Source of the DNA: Ramlibacter sp.
GTDB lineage: Bacteria > Pseudomonadota > Gammaproteobacteria > Burkholderiales > Burkholderiaceae_C
NCBI GenBank assembly: GCA_025351615.1
Contig: JANXVP010000445.1
Coordinates: forward strand, 1 to 7,192
Direction: 5' to 3'
DNA: 7,192 nt
This document shows positions 1 to 5,525 of this stretch, piece after piece. Position 1 is the first letter of the stretch; every line of letters starts with the position of its first letter. The position numbers were made by a program, and so were the translations under genes. The notes under the pieces were generated by a model. That model did no database searches. It worked only from the letters and a program-made list of their open reading frames with translations, and was not told the origin of the DNA.

Positions 1-684
1 TTCGTACTGCGTTTTGCCGAACAAAATCTCACGCTCCTTGTCGCCGGTGATGGTGCGGCGCAGGTCTGCCAGCACCTTGACGCCGCGCTGCACCGCCGGC
101 CGCGCCGCGGTCGCGTCGTACCATTTCTGGAGGTGCGGATAGTCCGACAGCGTCACTCCCTGGTTTTCCCAGCTGCGCAGCCAGGGAAAGGTCGCGATGT
201 CGGCGATCGAATACTCCCTGCCGCCCAAGAACGGGCTCTGCGCAAGCCGCTTGTCGATGACGCCGTACAGGCGTTTGGCTTCGTTGCTGTAACGCTCGAT
301 GGCGTAGGGGATCGGCTCCGGCGCGTACATGCGGAAGTGATGGGCCTGGCCCAGCATCGGGCCGACCCCGCCCACCTGGAACATCAGCCATTGCAGGACC
401 TCGAACCGCTCGCGGTCGGTGGCCGGCAGGAACTTGCCTGTCTTGGCCGCCAGGTAGAGCAGGATTGCGCCGGACTCGAACAGCGAGATCGGCTTGCCGT
501 CAGGTCCGTCCGGGTCGGTGATCGCCGGAATCTTGTTGTTCGGGCTGACGGCAAGGAATTCCGGCCTGAACTGGTCGCCGGCGCCGATATTGACCGGAGT
601 GACCCGGTAAGGCAGTTCGCATTCTTCCAGCATCACGTGTACTTTGTGGCCATTGGGAGTGGGCCAGGTCAACACTTCGATCAT
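1..684 (-). CDS. yfcG: YfcG-type glutathione S-transferase (3' end cut by window edge)
   Basis: Reading from the ATG at 684-682, 228 codons stay open to the window edge, so the stop lies outside. The N-terminal thioredoxin-fold domain (about residues 1-85) carries the TPNGHK motif (T9, N11), which matches the active-site loop of the Nu-class enzymes YfcG and YghU of E. coli. It also has NNKIPAI (49-55) and FESGAILLYL (69-78), the usual glutathione-binding segments. The helical C-terminal domain has QVGGVGPMLGQAHHF (103-117), a signature of this subgroup, and SIADIATFPW (159-168), the GST fold N-capping box. E. coli YfcG has about 215 residues, so only a short tail should be missing. Family members show glutathione-dependent disulfide reductase and peroxidase activity in the cytosol. 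A GAGG-like ribosome site lies about 6 nt before the ATG. The gene is divergent from the next one, and nothing ties it to the CoA genes. Subfamily assignment is strong; the physiological substrate is unknown. Confidence 0.85.
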   Translation of the reverse strand, partial: MIEVLTWPTPNGHKVHVMLEECELPYRVTPVNIGAGDQFRPEFLAVSPNNKIPAITDPDGPDGKPISLFESGAILLYLAAKTGKFLPATDRERFEVLQWLMFQVGGVGPMLGQAHHFRMYAPEPIPYAIERYSNEAKRLYGVIDKRLAQSPFLGGREYSIADIATFPWLRSWENQGVTLSDYPHLQKWYDATAARPAVQRGVKVLADLRRTITGDKEREILFGKTQYE

Positions 685-744
685 GCGGCGCCTCAAGCTT
701 TCGGGTTTGAACAATAATGCGACTTTAGGTTAAACCCCAGCCGC

Positions 745-1452
745 ATGTTCGAGCGCATCAAGAAAGCTTTCTCGCGGGAGTCGCGGGAGGACGCAAGGGA
801 AACGCTCGGACCGCCTTCCCATATGGCGGGCGGCGCCATCTCGGAATGGGCAACGACGCGGGGCTTCGGGTTTTCGGTCAGCGGCGACGGCGGAACCCTG
901 ACGCTGGAAGGGCGCATCCGGGGCAAGCGGTGGCGCATGGAACTGGGAAAGCCGAGCCGCAATTTCATCCGCGGCGAGGAGTTGCGGGGGCGCGCCGAGC
1001 TCGGCATCGACGAAGACGCGGCGGTGCTGGTGCTGAACCGGACCCTGAAAGAGGCGCTCGAGAAAAAAGCCTATTCGATCTATACCGACGATCTCCAGAC
1101 CACGGCCGACCCCAGCCTGCCAGAAGAAATGCGCTGGCTCGCGATGTACGACGAGGTCGGCTGGGACGGGCTGCCGCCCGAATTCTGGGAGCGGTATGCG
1201 ATGCTCGCGGACCGGCGCGAGAATGCGCTCGCCTGGATGGACCCCGCGCTGGCAGCGATGATGATGGACTGGCCGCAGCCAGCCCCCGGACTGGAAACTC
1301 CGTTCATGATGATGCTGCTGCGGGGCAAGGCGTATCTGCGGATGGAATACCAGCCTTCCGACATGCCGACCCTGCAGCATGCAGCCCTTATTTTTACCAG
1401 CGCCTGCGAGTCGGCGCTCGGCGGGCTGTCGGTCCCGGTCAACCGGGCCTGA
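745..1452 (+). CDS. Conserved-looking hypothetical protein, 235 residues
   Basis: I do not recognise this protein. It begins MFERIKKAFSRE, a basic amphipathic start with no signal peptide, and no clear membrane segment follows, so it is probably cytosolic. Residues 40-70 look beta-rich (FGFSVSG, TLTLEGRIRGKRWRMELGKP). Residues 85-115 contain an acidic patch and a helix (NRTLKEALEKKAY). The C-terminal half is helical and rich in Met and Trp (AMMMDW at 171-176, FMMMLLRG at 187-194). Codon use matches its neighbours, and the reading fits a real gene: it fills the space between a divergent GST and a convergent acyl-CoA dehydrogenase with little overlap. The ribosome site before 745 is weak; an in-frame ATG at 823 is an alternative start, but it also lacks a good site and would remove a plausible N-terminus. 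It is not an evident part of the CoA operon, which is on the other strand. Confidence 0.75.
   Translation: MFERIKKAFSRESREDARETLGPPSHMAGGAISEWATTRGFGFSVSGDGGTLTLEGRIRGKRWRMELGKPSRNFIRGEELRGRAELGIDEDAAVLVLNRTLKEALEKKAYSIYTDDLQTTADPSLPEEMRWLAMYDEVGWDGLPPEFWERYAMLADRRENALAWMDPALAAMMMDWPQPAPGLETPFMMMLLRGKAYLRMEYQPSDMPTLQHAALIFTSACESALGGLSVPVNRA
1434..1447. other. Short hairpin at the convergent gene end
   Basis: CCCGG-TCAA-CCGGG forms a perfect 5-bp stem with a four-base loop. It overlaps the last codons of the hypothetical gene and lies 27 bases past the stop of the convergent acyl-CoA dehydrogenase gene. There is no run of T on either side, so it is not a classical intrinsic terminator. It may slow or end transcription between the two convergent genes, but chance in GC-rich DNA is equally possible. 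Confidence 0.2.
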
Positions 1453-1474
1453 CCGCGCGAGGGCCTTTGCAAGT

Positions 1475-2749
1475 TCAGCTGCCGCGGGTCACTGCGGGCT
1501 GCGTGTCCTTGGCCGGGCTGCCGTATTTGCCCAATTCCCACTTGGCAATGGCGTTGCGGTGAACTTCGTCCGGGCCGTCCGCGAAGCGCAGGGTGCGGGC
1601 GCCGGCGTAGGCAGATGCCAGCGGGAAGTCATCGCTCAGACCGCCGCCGCCATGCACTTGGATCGCCCAGTCGATCACCTGGCAAGCCATGTTCGGCGCC
1701 ACCACCTTGATCATCGCGATCTCGGTCTTGGCCACCTTGTTGCCCGCGACGTCCATCAGCCATGCCGCCTTGAGCGTCAGCAGGCGGGCCATGTCGATTT
1801 TGCAGCGCGCCTCGGCGATCCGCTCCTGGGTCACGGTCTGCGACGCCACCGTCTTGCCAAAGGCGACCCGCGAGGAAGCGCGCCGGCACATTAGCTCGAG
1901 AGCGCGTTCGGCCAGGCCGATCAGGCGCATGCAGTGGTGGATGCGTCCGGGGCCGAGGCGGCCCTGCGCGATCTCGAAACCGCGGCCTTCACCCAGCAGG
2001 ATGTTGGACACCGGCACCCGCACGTTATCGAAAAACATTTCGACGTGTCCGTGCGGCGCATCGTCGTAGCCGAACACGCTGAGCGGACGCACGATCCGCA
2101 CGCCCTTGGTGTCGGCGGGCACCAGCACCATGCTTTGCTGCGAATGGCGCGGCGCCTCCGGGTCGGTCTTGCCCATGGTGATGAAGATGGCGCAGCGCGG
2201 GTCGGCCGCGCCGGAGATCCACCACTTGTGGCCGGTGACCACGTACTCGTCGCCCTGGCGCTCGATCCGGGTCGCAATGTTGGTGGCATCCGACGAAGCC
2301 ACCTCGGGCTCGGTCATCGCGAAGGCGGAGCGGATCTGCCCTTCCAGCAGTGGCTTGAGCCAGCGCGCCTTGTTTTCTTCCGAGCCGTAGCGGGCGATCG
2401 TCTCCATGTTGCCGGTGTCGGGCGCGGAACAGTTGAACACCTCGGACGACCACGGAACGCGTCCCATGATCTCGGCCAGCGGGGCGTATTCCTGGTTGGT
2501 GAGGCCAGCGCCTTCGTAGCCGGAGGCCGACGCGCTGTCCACCGGCAGGAACAGGTTCCACAGTCCGGCCGAGCGGGCCTTGCCCTTCAGGGCCTCGATC
2601 GTCTGCAGCGGGCTCCAGCGCTTGCCGGACTCCGAATTCGCCTGCAGTTCGTTCTTGTAGGCCTTCTCGGCGGGATAGACGTTGTCGTCCATGAACTTCA
2701 GCAGCCTGGCCTGCAGCTCCTTGGTTTTCGGTGAATAGTCAAAGTCCAT
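1475..2749 (-). CDS. ACAD11-like acyl-CoA dehydrogenase
   Basis: A 424-residue flavoprotein of the acyl-CoA dehydrogenase family, of usual length. The N-terminal helical domain spans about 1-140. The middle beta domain has [14 protein letters not shown] (144-157) and [10 protein letters not shown] (172-181), the FAD and substrate-contacting motifs. The C-terminal helical domain has RVAFGK (294-299) and [14 protein letters not shown] (364-377). The stretch ADGPDEVHR (390-398) occupies the place where medium-chain enzymes have YEG...R with the catalytic Glu; here Asp391 aligns with that Glu. This ADGPDEVH form is typical of the ACAD10/ACAD11 branch. Those enzymes act on 4-phosphoacyl-CoA, removing phosphate to give an enoyl-CoA, rather than only carrying out ordinary alpha,beta-desaturation. 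The gene begins 28 nt after the kinase stop and has an excellent AGGAGA ribosome site, so the two are surely cotranscribed. Family is certain; a 4-phosphoacyl-CoA substrate is inferred from motif and neighbour. Plain branched or medium-chain acyl-CoA oxidation remains possible. Confidence 0.95.
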   Translation of the reverse strand: MDFDYSPKTKELQARLLKFMDDNVYPAEKAYKNELQANSESGKRWSPLQTIEALKGKARSAGLWNLFLPVDSASASGYEGAGLTNQEYAPLAEIMGRVPWSSEVFNCSAPDTGNMETIARYGSEENKARWLKPLLEGQIRSAFAMTEPEVASSDATNIATRIERQGDEYVVTGHKWWISGAADPRCAIFITMGKTDPEAPRHSQQSMVLVPADTKGVRIVRPLSVFGYDDAPHGHVEMFFDNVRVPVSNILLGEGRGFEIAQGRLGPGRIHHCMRLIGLAERALELMCRRASSRVAFGKTVASQTVTQERIAEARCKIDMARLLTLKAAWLMDVAGNKVAKTEIAMIKVVAPNMACQVIDWAIQVHGGGGLSDDFPLASAYAGARTLRFADGPDEVHRNAIAKWELGKYGSPAKDTQPAVTRGS

Positions 2750-2753
2750 GATG

Positions 2754-2759
2754 TCTCCT
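2754..2759 (-). promoter_or_regulatory. Strong ribosome binding site of the acyl-CoA dehydrogenase
   Basis: AGGAGA on the minus strand, four bases (CATC) before the ATG at 2749. It is the best Shine-Dalgarno match in the window and fixes the start of the acyl-CoA dehydrogenase inside the 28-nt gap after the kinase gene. Confidence 0.75.
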
Positions 2760-2777
2760 GTGGGTGCAAATTGAAGG

Positions 2778-3863
2778 TCAGGCCCGCTGGGCGAATTTCC
2801 ACGCGAGTTCGGCCATTGGCCGGGCGCCGGCGCCGGAAGTCACGGCCTGCGCGCTGGAGGCTGTGCCGGCCTCCGCCCGCTTGGCAATGCCCTGCAGGAT
2901 CGCGGCGATGCGAAACATGTTGTAGGCCATGTAGAAGCTCCAGTCGGCCGCCAGCGCCTGCGGCGTCGTGAGTCCGGTGCGCTCGCAATAGCGGCTGATG
3001 TAGTCGGCTTCGGACGGAATGCCCAGCTTCCCGATGTCCAGTCCGCCGATGCCGCGCGACATCTCGTGCGGAACGTGCCAGGCCATGCAGTGGTAGCTGA
3101 AATCGGCCAGCGGATGCCCGAGCGTCGACAGCTCCCAGTCGAGCACCGCGATCACGCGCGGCACGCTGGCGTCGAACATCAGGTTGTCGAGACGGAAGTC
3201 GCCGTGGACGATCGAGACCTTGCTGTCGTCGCGCGCGCTTGCGGGCATGTTGGCCGGCAACCATGCCATCAGCTTGTCCATCTCGGCAATCGGCTGTGTG
3301 ACCGAAGCCACGTACTGCTTGCTCCAGCGCCCGATCTGGCGATCGAAGTAGTTGCCGGGCTTGCCGTAACCGGCCAGGCCCTGCCGGGCGAAGTCCACCG
3401 TGTGCAAGGCCGAGATCACGCGGTTCATCTCGTCGTAGATCTCGCCGCGTCCCGCCGGCGTCATGCCGGGCAGCGACTGGTCCCACAACACGCGGCCCTG
3501 CATGAATTCCATGACGTAGAAAGCGCGGCCGATCACGGTTTCGTCTTCGCACAGGCAGTACATCCGCGGCACCGGTACATCGGTGCCGGCCAGGCCCCGC
3601 ATCACGGCGAATTCGCGCTCCACGGCGTGCGCCGAGGGCAGCAGTTTCGCAACCGGGCCGGGCTTGGCGCGCATCACGTAACTGCGGGCTGGCGTGATGA
3701 GTTTGTAGGTTGGATTGGACTGGCCGCCCTTGAACATTTCCAGCTGGAGCGGACCCGAAAAACCTTCCAGATTCCGGTCCAGCCAGGCGGTCAGGGTGTC
3801 GGTGTCAAACGCGTGCTGGCCCGAAACGGGCCGCGTGCCGATGAAGTGGTCGTAGTTGCTCAT
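2778..3863 (-). CDS. APH-fold phosphotransferase, ACAD10/11 kinase-domain type (LvaA-like)
   Basis: A 361-residue kinase of the aminoglycoside/choline kinase (APH) fold. The N-lobe has [10 protein letters not shown] (46-55) as the nucleotide loop, YVMRAKP with Lys67 as the likely ATP lysine, and VEREF (81-85) with a Glu to pair with it. The C-lobe has [11 protein letters not shown] (220-230), with catalytic Asp222 and metal-binding Asn227, followed by LDWE (241-244), where Asp242 is the second metal ligand. All key kinase residues are present, so the enzyme should be active. GGQSNPT and HGDFRLDN are typical of the kinase half of ACAD10/ACAD11 and of LvaA, which phosphorylates 4-hydroxyvaleryl-CoA. 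Antibiotic modification is unlikely given the neighbour. The start at 3863 is chosen because the frame upstream runs antisense-like through the regulator gene. The ribosome site is weak (GGCAGA), and the gene may be translationally coupled to the regulator 23 nt upstream. Substrate is inferred. Confidence 0.92.
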   Translation of the reverse strand: MSNYDHFIGTRPVSGQHAFDTDTLTAWLDRNLEGFSGPLQLEMFKGGQSNPTYKLITPARSYVMRAKPGPVAKLLPSAHAVEREFAVMRGLAGTDVPVPRMYCLCEDETVIGRAFYVMEFMQGRVLWDQSLPGMTPAGRGEIYDEMNRVISALHTVDFARQGLAGYGKPGNYFDRQIGRWSKQYVASVTQPIAEMDKLMAWLPANMPASARDDSKVSIVHGDFRLDNLMFDASVPRVIAVLDWELSTLGHPLADFSYHCMAWHVPHEMSRGIGGLDIGKLGIPSEADYISRYCERTGLTTPQALAADWSFYMAYNMFRIAAILQGIAKRAEAGTASSAQAVTSGAGARPMAELAWKFAQRA

Positions 3864-3886
3864 GGTCTGCCGCGCAAGTCGGTCCC

Positions 3887-4606
3887 TTAGTTGTCGGCTT
3901 CGATGATGCGCATCAGTGCTTCGCGGTTGCGCACCAGCAACCCGCCCGGCTCGATGCGGATCGCGTCTTCGCGTTCCATCGCCTTCAATTCCTGATTGAC
4001 CCGCTGGCGCGAGGCGCCGAGCAGCTGGGCCAGCTCTTCCTGCGCGAGCTGCAGGCTGATGCGCATCTCGCGTCCGTCGGACAGCGAGGGCACGCCGTAA
4101 CTGCGAACCAGGTGCAGCAACTGCTTGGCCAGCCGCGCGCGCAGAGGCAGGGTGTTGAGATCCTCGACCAGGCCGAACAGCTGGCGGATGCGCCGGGCGT
4201 GGAGCCGCAGCATCGCCTCGTAGAGTTCGACGTGCGTGGCCAGGATCTTCTTGAAGTCGGCTTTGGCGACACACAGGATGGTGCTGTCGCCATGCGCGTA
4301 GGCATCGTGGGTGCGGCGGTCGCCATCGAAGATTGCCACGTCGCCGAACCAGATGCCCGGCTCGACGTACGTCAGTGTGATCTGCTTTCCCGAGATCGAG
4401 GTGGAACTCACCCGCACGGCGCCCTTGGCGCAGGCGATCCATTCCTCCGGTGGGTCGCCACGGGCGGCGATCAGCTCGCCGTCCTTGTAGCGCTTGACGT
4501 AGGTGCATCGGAGAATGTCGTGCCGCAGTGATGGAGAAAGCGATGAAAACCAGCGGCCGGTATTGATCGCTTCGCGTTCGTCGATGGTAAGAATCGGGTC
4601 GTCCAT
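3887..4606 (-). CDS. Crp/Fnr family transcriptional regulator
   Basis: A 239-residue DNA-binding regulator of normal length. Residues about 20-135 form the cyclic-nucleotide-binding-type beta barrel, with YKDGELIAARGDPPEEW (40-56), then a phosphate-cassette-like FGDVAIFDGDRRT (87-99). Compared with E. coli CRP, the key Glu is Asp89, and the Arg-Ser pair is Arg98-Thr99 after a one-residue deletion, so effector binding is possible but may not be cAMP. A dimer helix follows (about 125-155). The winged helix has LAQEELAQLLGASRQRVNQEL (187-207), with recognition helix SRQRVNQEL. The three Cys (34, 59, 112) do not form the FNR iron-sulfur pattern. The start at 4606 is preferred because the longer in-frame extension is a shadow of the crotonase gene. 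The gene heads the kinase-dehydrogenase unit and probably controls it, and perhaps itself through the inverted repeat upstream. Effector unknown. Confidence 0.93.
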   Translation of the reverse strand: MDDPILTIDEREAINTGRWFSSLSPSLRHDILRCTYVKRYKDGELIAARGDPPEEWIACAKGAVRVSSTSISGKQITLTYVEPGIWFGDVAIFDGDRRTHDAYAHGDSTILCVAKADFKKILATHVELYEAMLRLHARRIRQLFGLVEDLNTLPLRARLAKQLLHLVRSYGVPSLSDGREMRISLQLAQEELAQLLGASRQRVNQELKAMEREDAIRIEPGGLLVRNREALMRIIEADN

Positions 4607-4730
4607 TGGCCTGTCTTTTGCGGGACTGCGTGTCCGGTGATTGTCGCGTGCGGGACGGCGGCGCCGGCTCAGGGTTTGCTCCCTGAACGTCGTGCCTGCC
4701 ATTGTGCGCCGCCAGATGCGGCCTTTGCAC
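4607..4730. promoter_or_regulatory. Intergenic region likely holding the promoter of the regulator-kinase-dehydrogenase unit
   Basis: These 124 bases are the largest gap in the minus-strand block, so a promoter for the regulator is expected here. On the minus strand TGCAAA, 17 bases and CACAAT form a weak sigma70-like pair (about 4729-4701), just upstream of the inverted repeat at 4669-4686. A five-bp hairpin, GCCGC-ATCTG-GCGGC, lies just past the crotonase stop but has no T run, so read-through from the upstream pair is possible. No small gene is convincing in the gap. Confidence 0.35.
4669..4686. promoter_or_regulatory. Perfect inverted repeat, possible Crp/Fnr-type operator
   Basis: TCAGGG-N6-CCCTGA is a perfect six-bp dyad whose half-site spacing matches the TGTGA-N6-TCACA layout of Crp-type operators, though the bases differ. 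Its centre is about 71 bases before the regulator ATG, and it would sit just downstream of the weak promoter at about 4701-4729, a position suited to autorepression. The regulator's recognition helix (SRQRVNQEL) differs from CRP (SRETVGRIL) at two DNA-contacting places, which would fit a different half-site. Only one copy is evident, so this is a hypothesis; it could also be a simple RNA hairpin. Confidence 0.3.
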
Positions 4731-5510
4731 TTACTCGTAACGTGCCGACTGCCGGGCCAGAAATGCCTCGATGCCGGCCCCGGCATTTGGATGATGCAGG
4801 TTTCTGACGAAGTGGTCGCGCTCGACAGCCAGCTGTGTGTCGAGGGTGGCCGTGGCGGCATCCCCCACCAGTTCCTTGATGCTCGCCAGCACATTGGGCG
4901 CACGGCCATTGAGCTTTTCGGCCAGCGCCAGAGCGGCGGGCAGGGCGCTGCCGGGCGCAGTCACCTGGTTCACCAGGCCGAGCACCTGTAGCCGCGCCGG
5001 GGCGATCCGCTCGCCGCACATCAACAGCTCGTTCACCAGCTGCCGTGGCAGGGCCTGCGCCAGGCTCCAGCTGGCGCCGCCGTCCGGCGACAGGGCGACG
5101 TTGCTGTAGGCCATGACGAAGACGGCGTCGTCGGCGGCGACGATGAAGTCGCATGCCAGCGCCAGCGAAAAACCCGCGCCCGCTGCCGCGCCTTCGACGG
5201 CGGCGATCACCGGTTTCGGAAAGGTGCGGATCGATTCGATCCAGCTGTGCAGTCCCTCGATGCTCCGGGCCTGCACCTCGGGCGGCTGCTGCCGATTGCC
5301 AAGCAGGCGCTGTAGGTTGCCGCCCGCGGAAAAGATGCTGCCCGCGCCTGTGATCACCACACTGCGCACGTCGGCGCTCGATTCGGCGACGCTGAGCGCT
5401 TCGACGCCGGCTGCGTACATCTCGGGCCCGAGCGCATTGCGATGCTCGGGATTGCTCAGCGTCAGGACCATGGTCTGGCCCTGGGTGGTGCTCTGGAGTT
5501 CGGCGGTCAT
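4731..5510 (-). CDS. Enoyl-CoA hydratase/isomerase (crotonase) family protein, PaaG-like active site
   Basis: A 259-residue crotonase-fold protein of usual length. FSAGGNL (60-66) and VEGAAAGAGFSLALACDF (105-122) provide the two backbone NH groups of the oxyanion hole that holds the thioester. By alignment to rat mitochondrial enoyl-CoA hydratase, its two catalytic Glu (144 and 164) are replaced here by Ser115 and Tyr135, so simple hydratase chemistry is doubtful. Instead, SPDGG (141-145) places Asp143 where PaaG-type isomerases have their acting Asp. Likely roles are double-bond isomerisation of an enoyl-CoA, or the ring-opening hydrolase that some Burkholderiales proteins of this kind are named for (alternative-type oxepin-CoA hydrolase in phenylacetate breakdown, as I recall it). 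The gene follows the 3-hydroxyacyl-CoA dehydrogenase by 15 nt with an AGGG ribosome site, so they form an operon. Fold is certain; reaction uncertain. Confidence 0.93.
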   Translation of the reverse strand: MTAELQSTTQGQTMVLTLSNPEHRNALGPEMYAAGVEALSVAESSADVRSVVITGAGSIFSAGGNLQRLLGNRQQPPEVQARSIEGLHSWIESIRTFPKPVIAAVEGAAAGAGFSLALACDFIVAADDAVFVMAYSNVALSPDGGASWSLAQALPRQLVNELLMCGERIAPARLQVLGLVNQVTAPGSALPAALALAEKLNGRAPNVLASIKELVGDAATATLDTQLAVERDHFVRNLHHPNAGAGIEAFLARQSARYE

Positions 5511-5525
5511 GGTGGGCCCTGTACG

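Noticed and set aside
154..186. Inverted repeat TCCCTGG ... CCAGGGA
   Set aside because: It lies inside the GST coding sequence, has a long spacer, and encodes conserved residues; chance is sufficient.
1934..2734. A long plus-strand open frame (266 residues) antisense to the acyl-CoA dehydrogenase
   Set aside because: The opposite strand encodes a complete, motif-rich enzyme; the plus-strand translation is rich in Arg, His and Gly with no recognisable motif, as usual for shadows in GC-rich DNA.
2778..3863. Aminoglycoside or other antibiotic phosphotransferase
   Set aside because: The fold is shared, but the motif details and the adjacent ACAD11-like dehydrogenase point to acyl-CoA metabolism, and no resistance context is present.
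3066..3890. A long plus-strand open frame (274 residues) antisense to the kinase
   Set aside because: It is the mirror of the APH kinase gene with low-complexity, His/Arg/Val-rich translation and no domain.
4669..4686. Reading the dyad as an intrinsic terminator of the crotonase gene
   Set aside because: The stem is only six bp and no T run follows on the minus strand, so a classical terminator is not supported.
3864..4730. Upstream extension of the kinase frame through the regulator gene (to give about 650 residues)
   Set aside because: The extension is Arg/Pro-rich nonsense overlapping the full regulator gene; kinase homology begins only after 3863.
4607..4909. A 101-residue N-terminal extension of the Crp/Fnr regulator
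   Set aside because: It overlaps the crotonase gene in another frame and has no family resemblance; the 239-residue form has the normal length.
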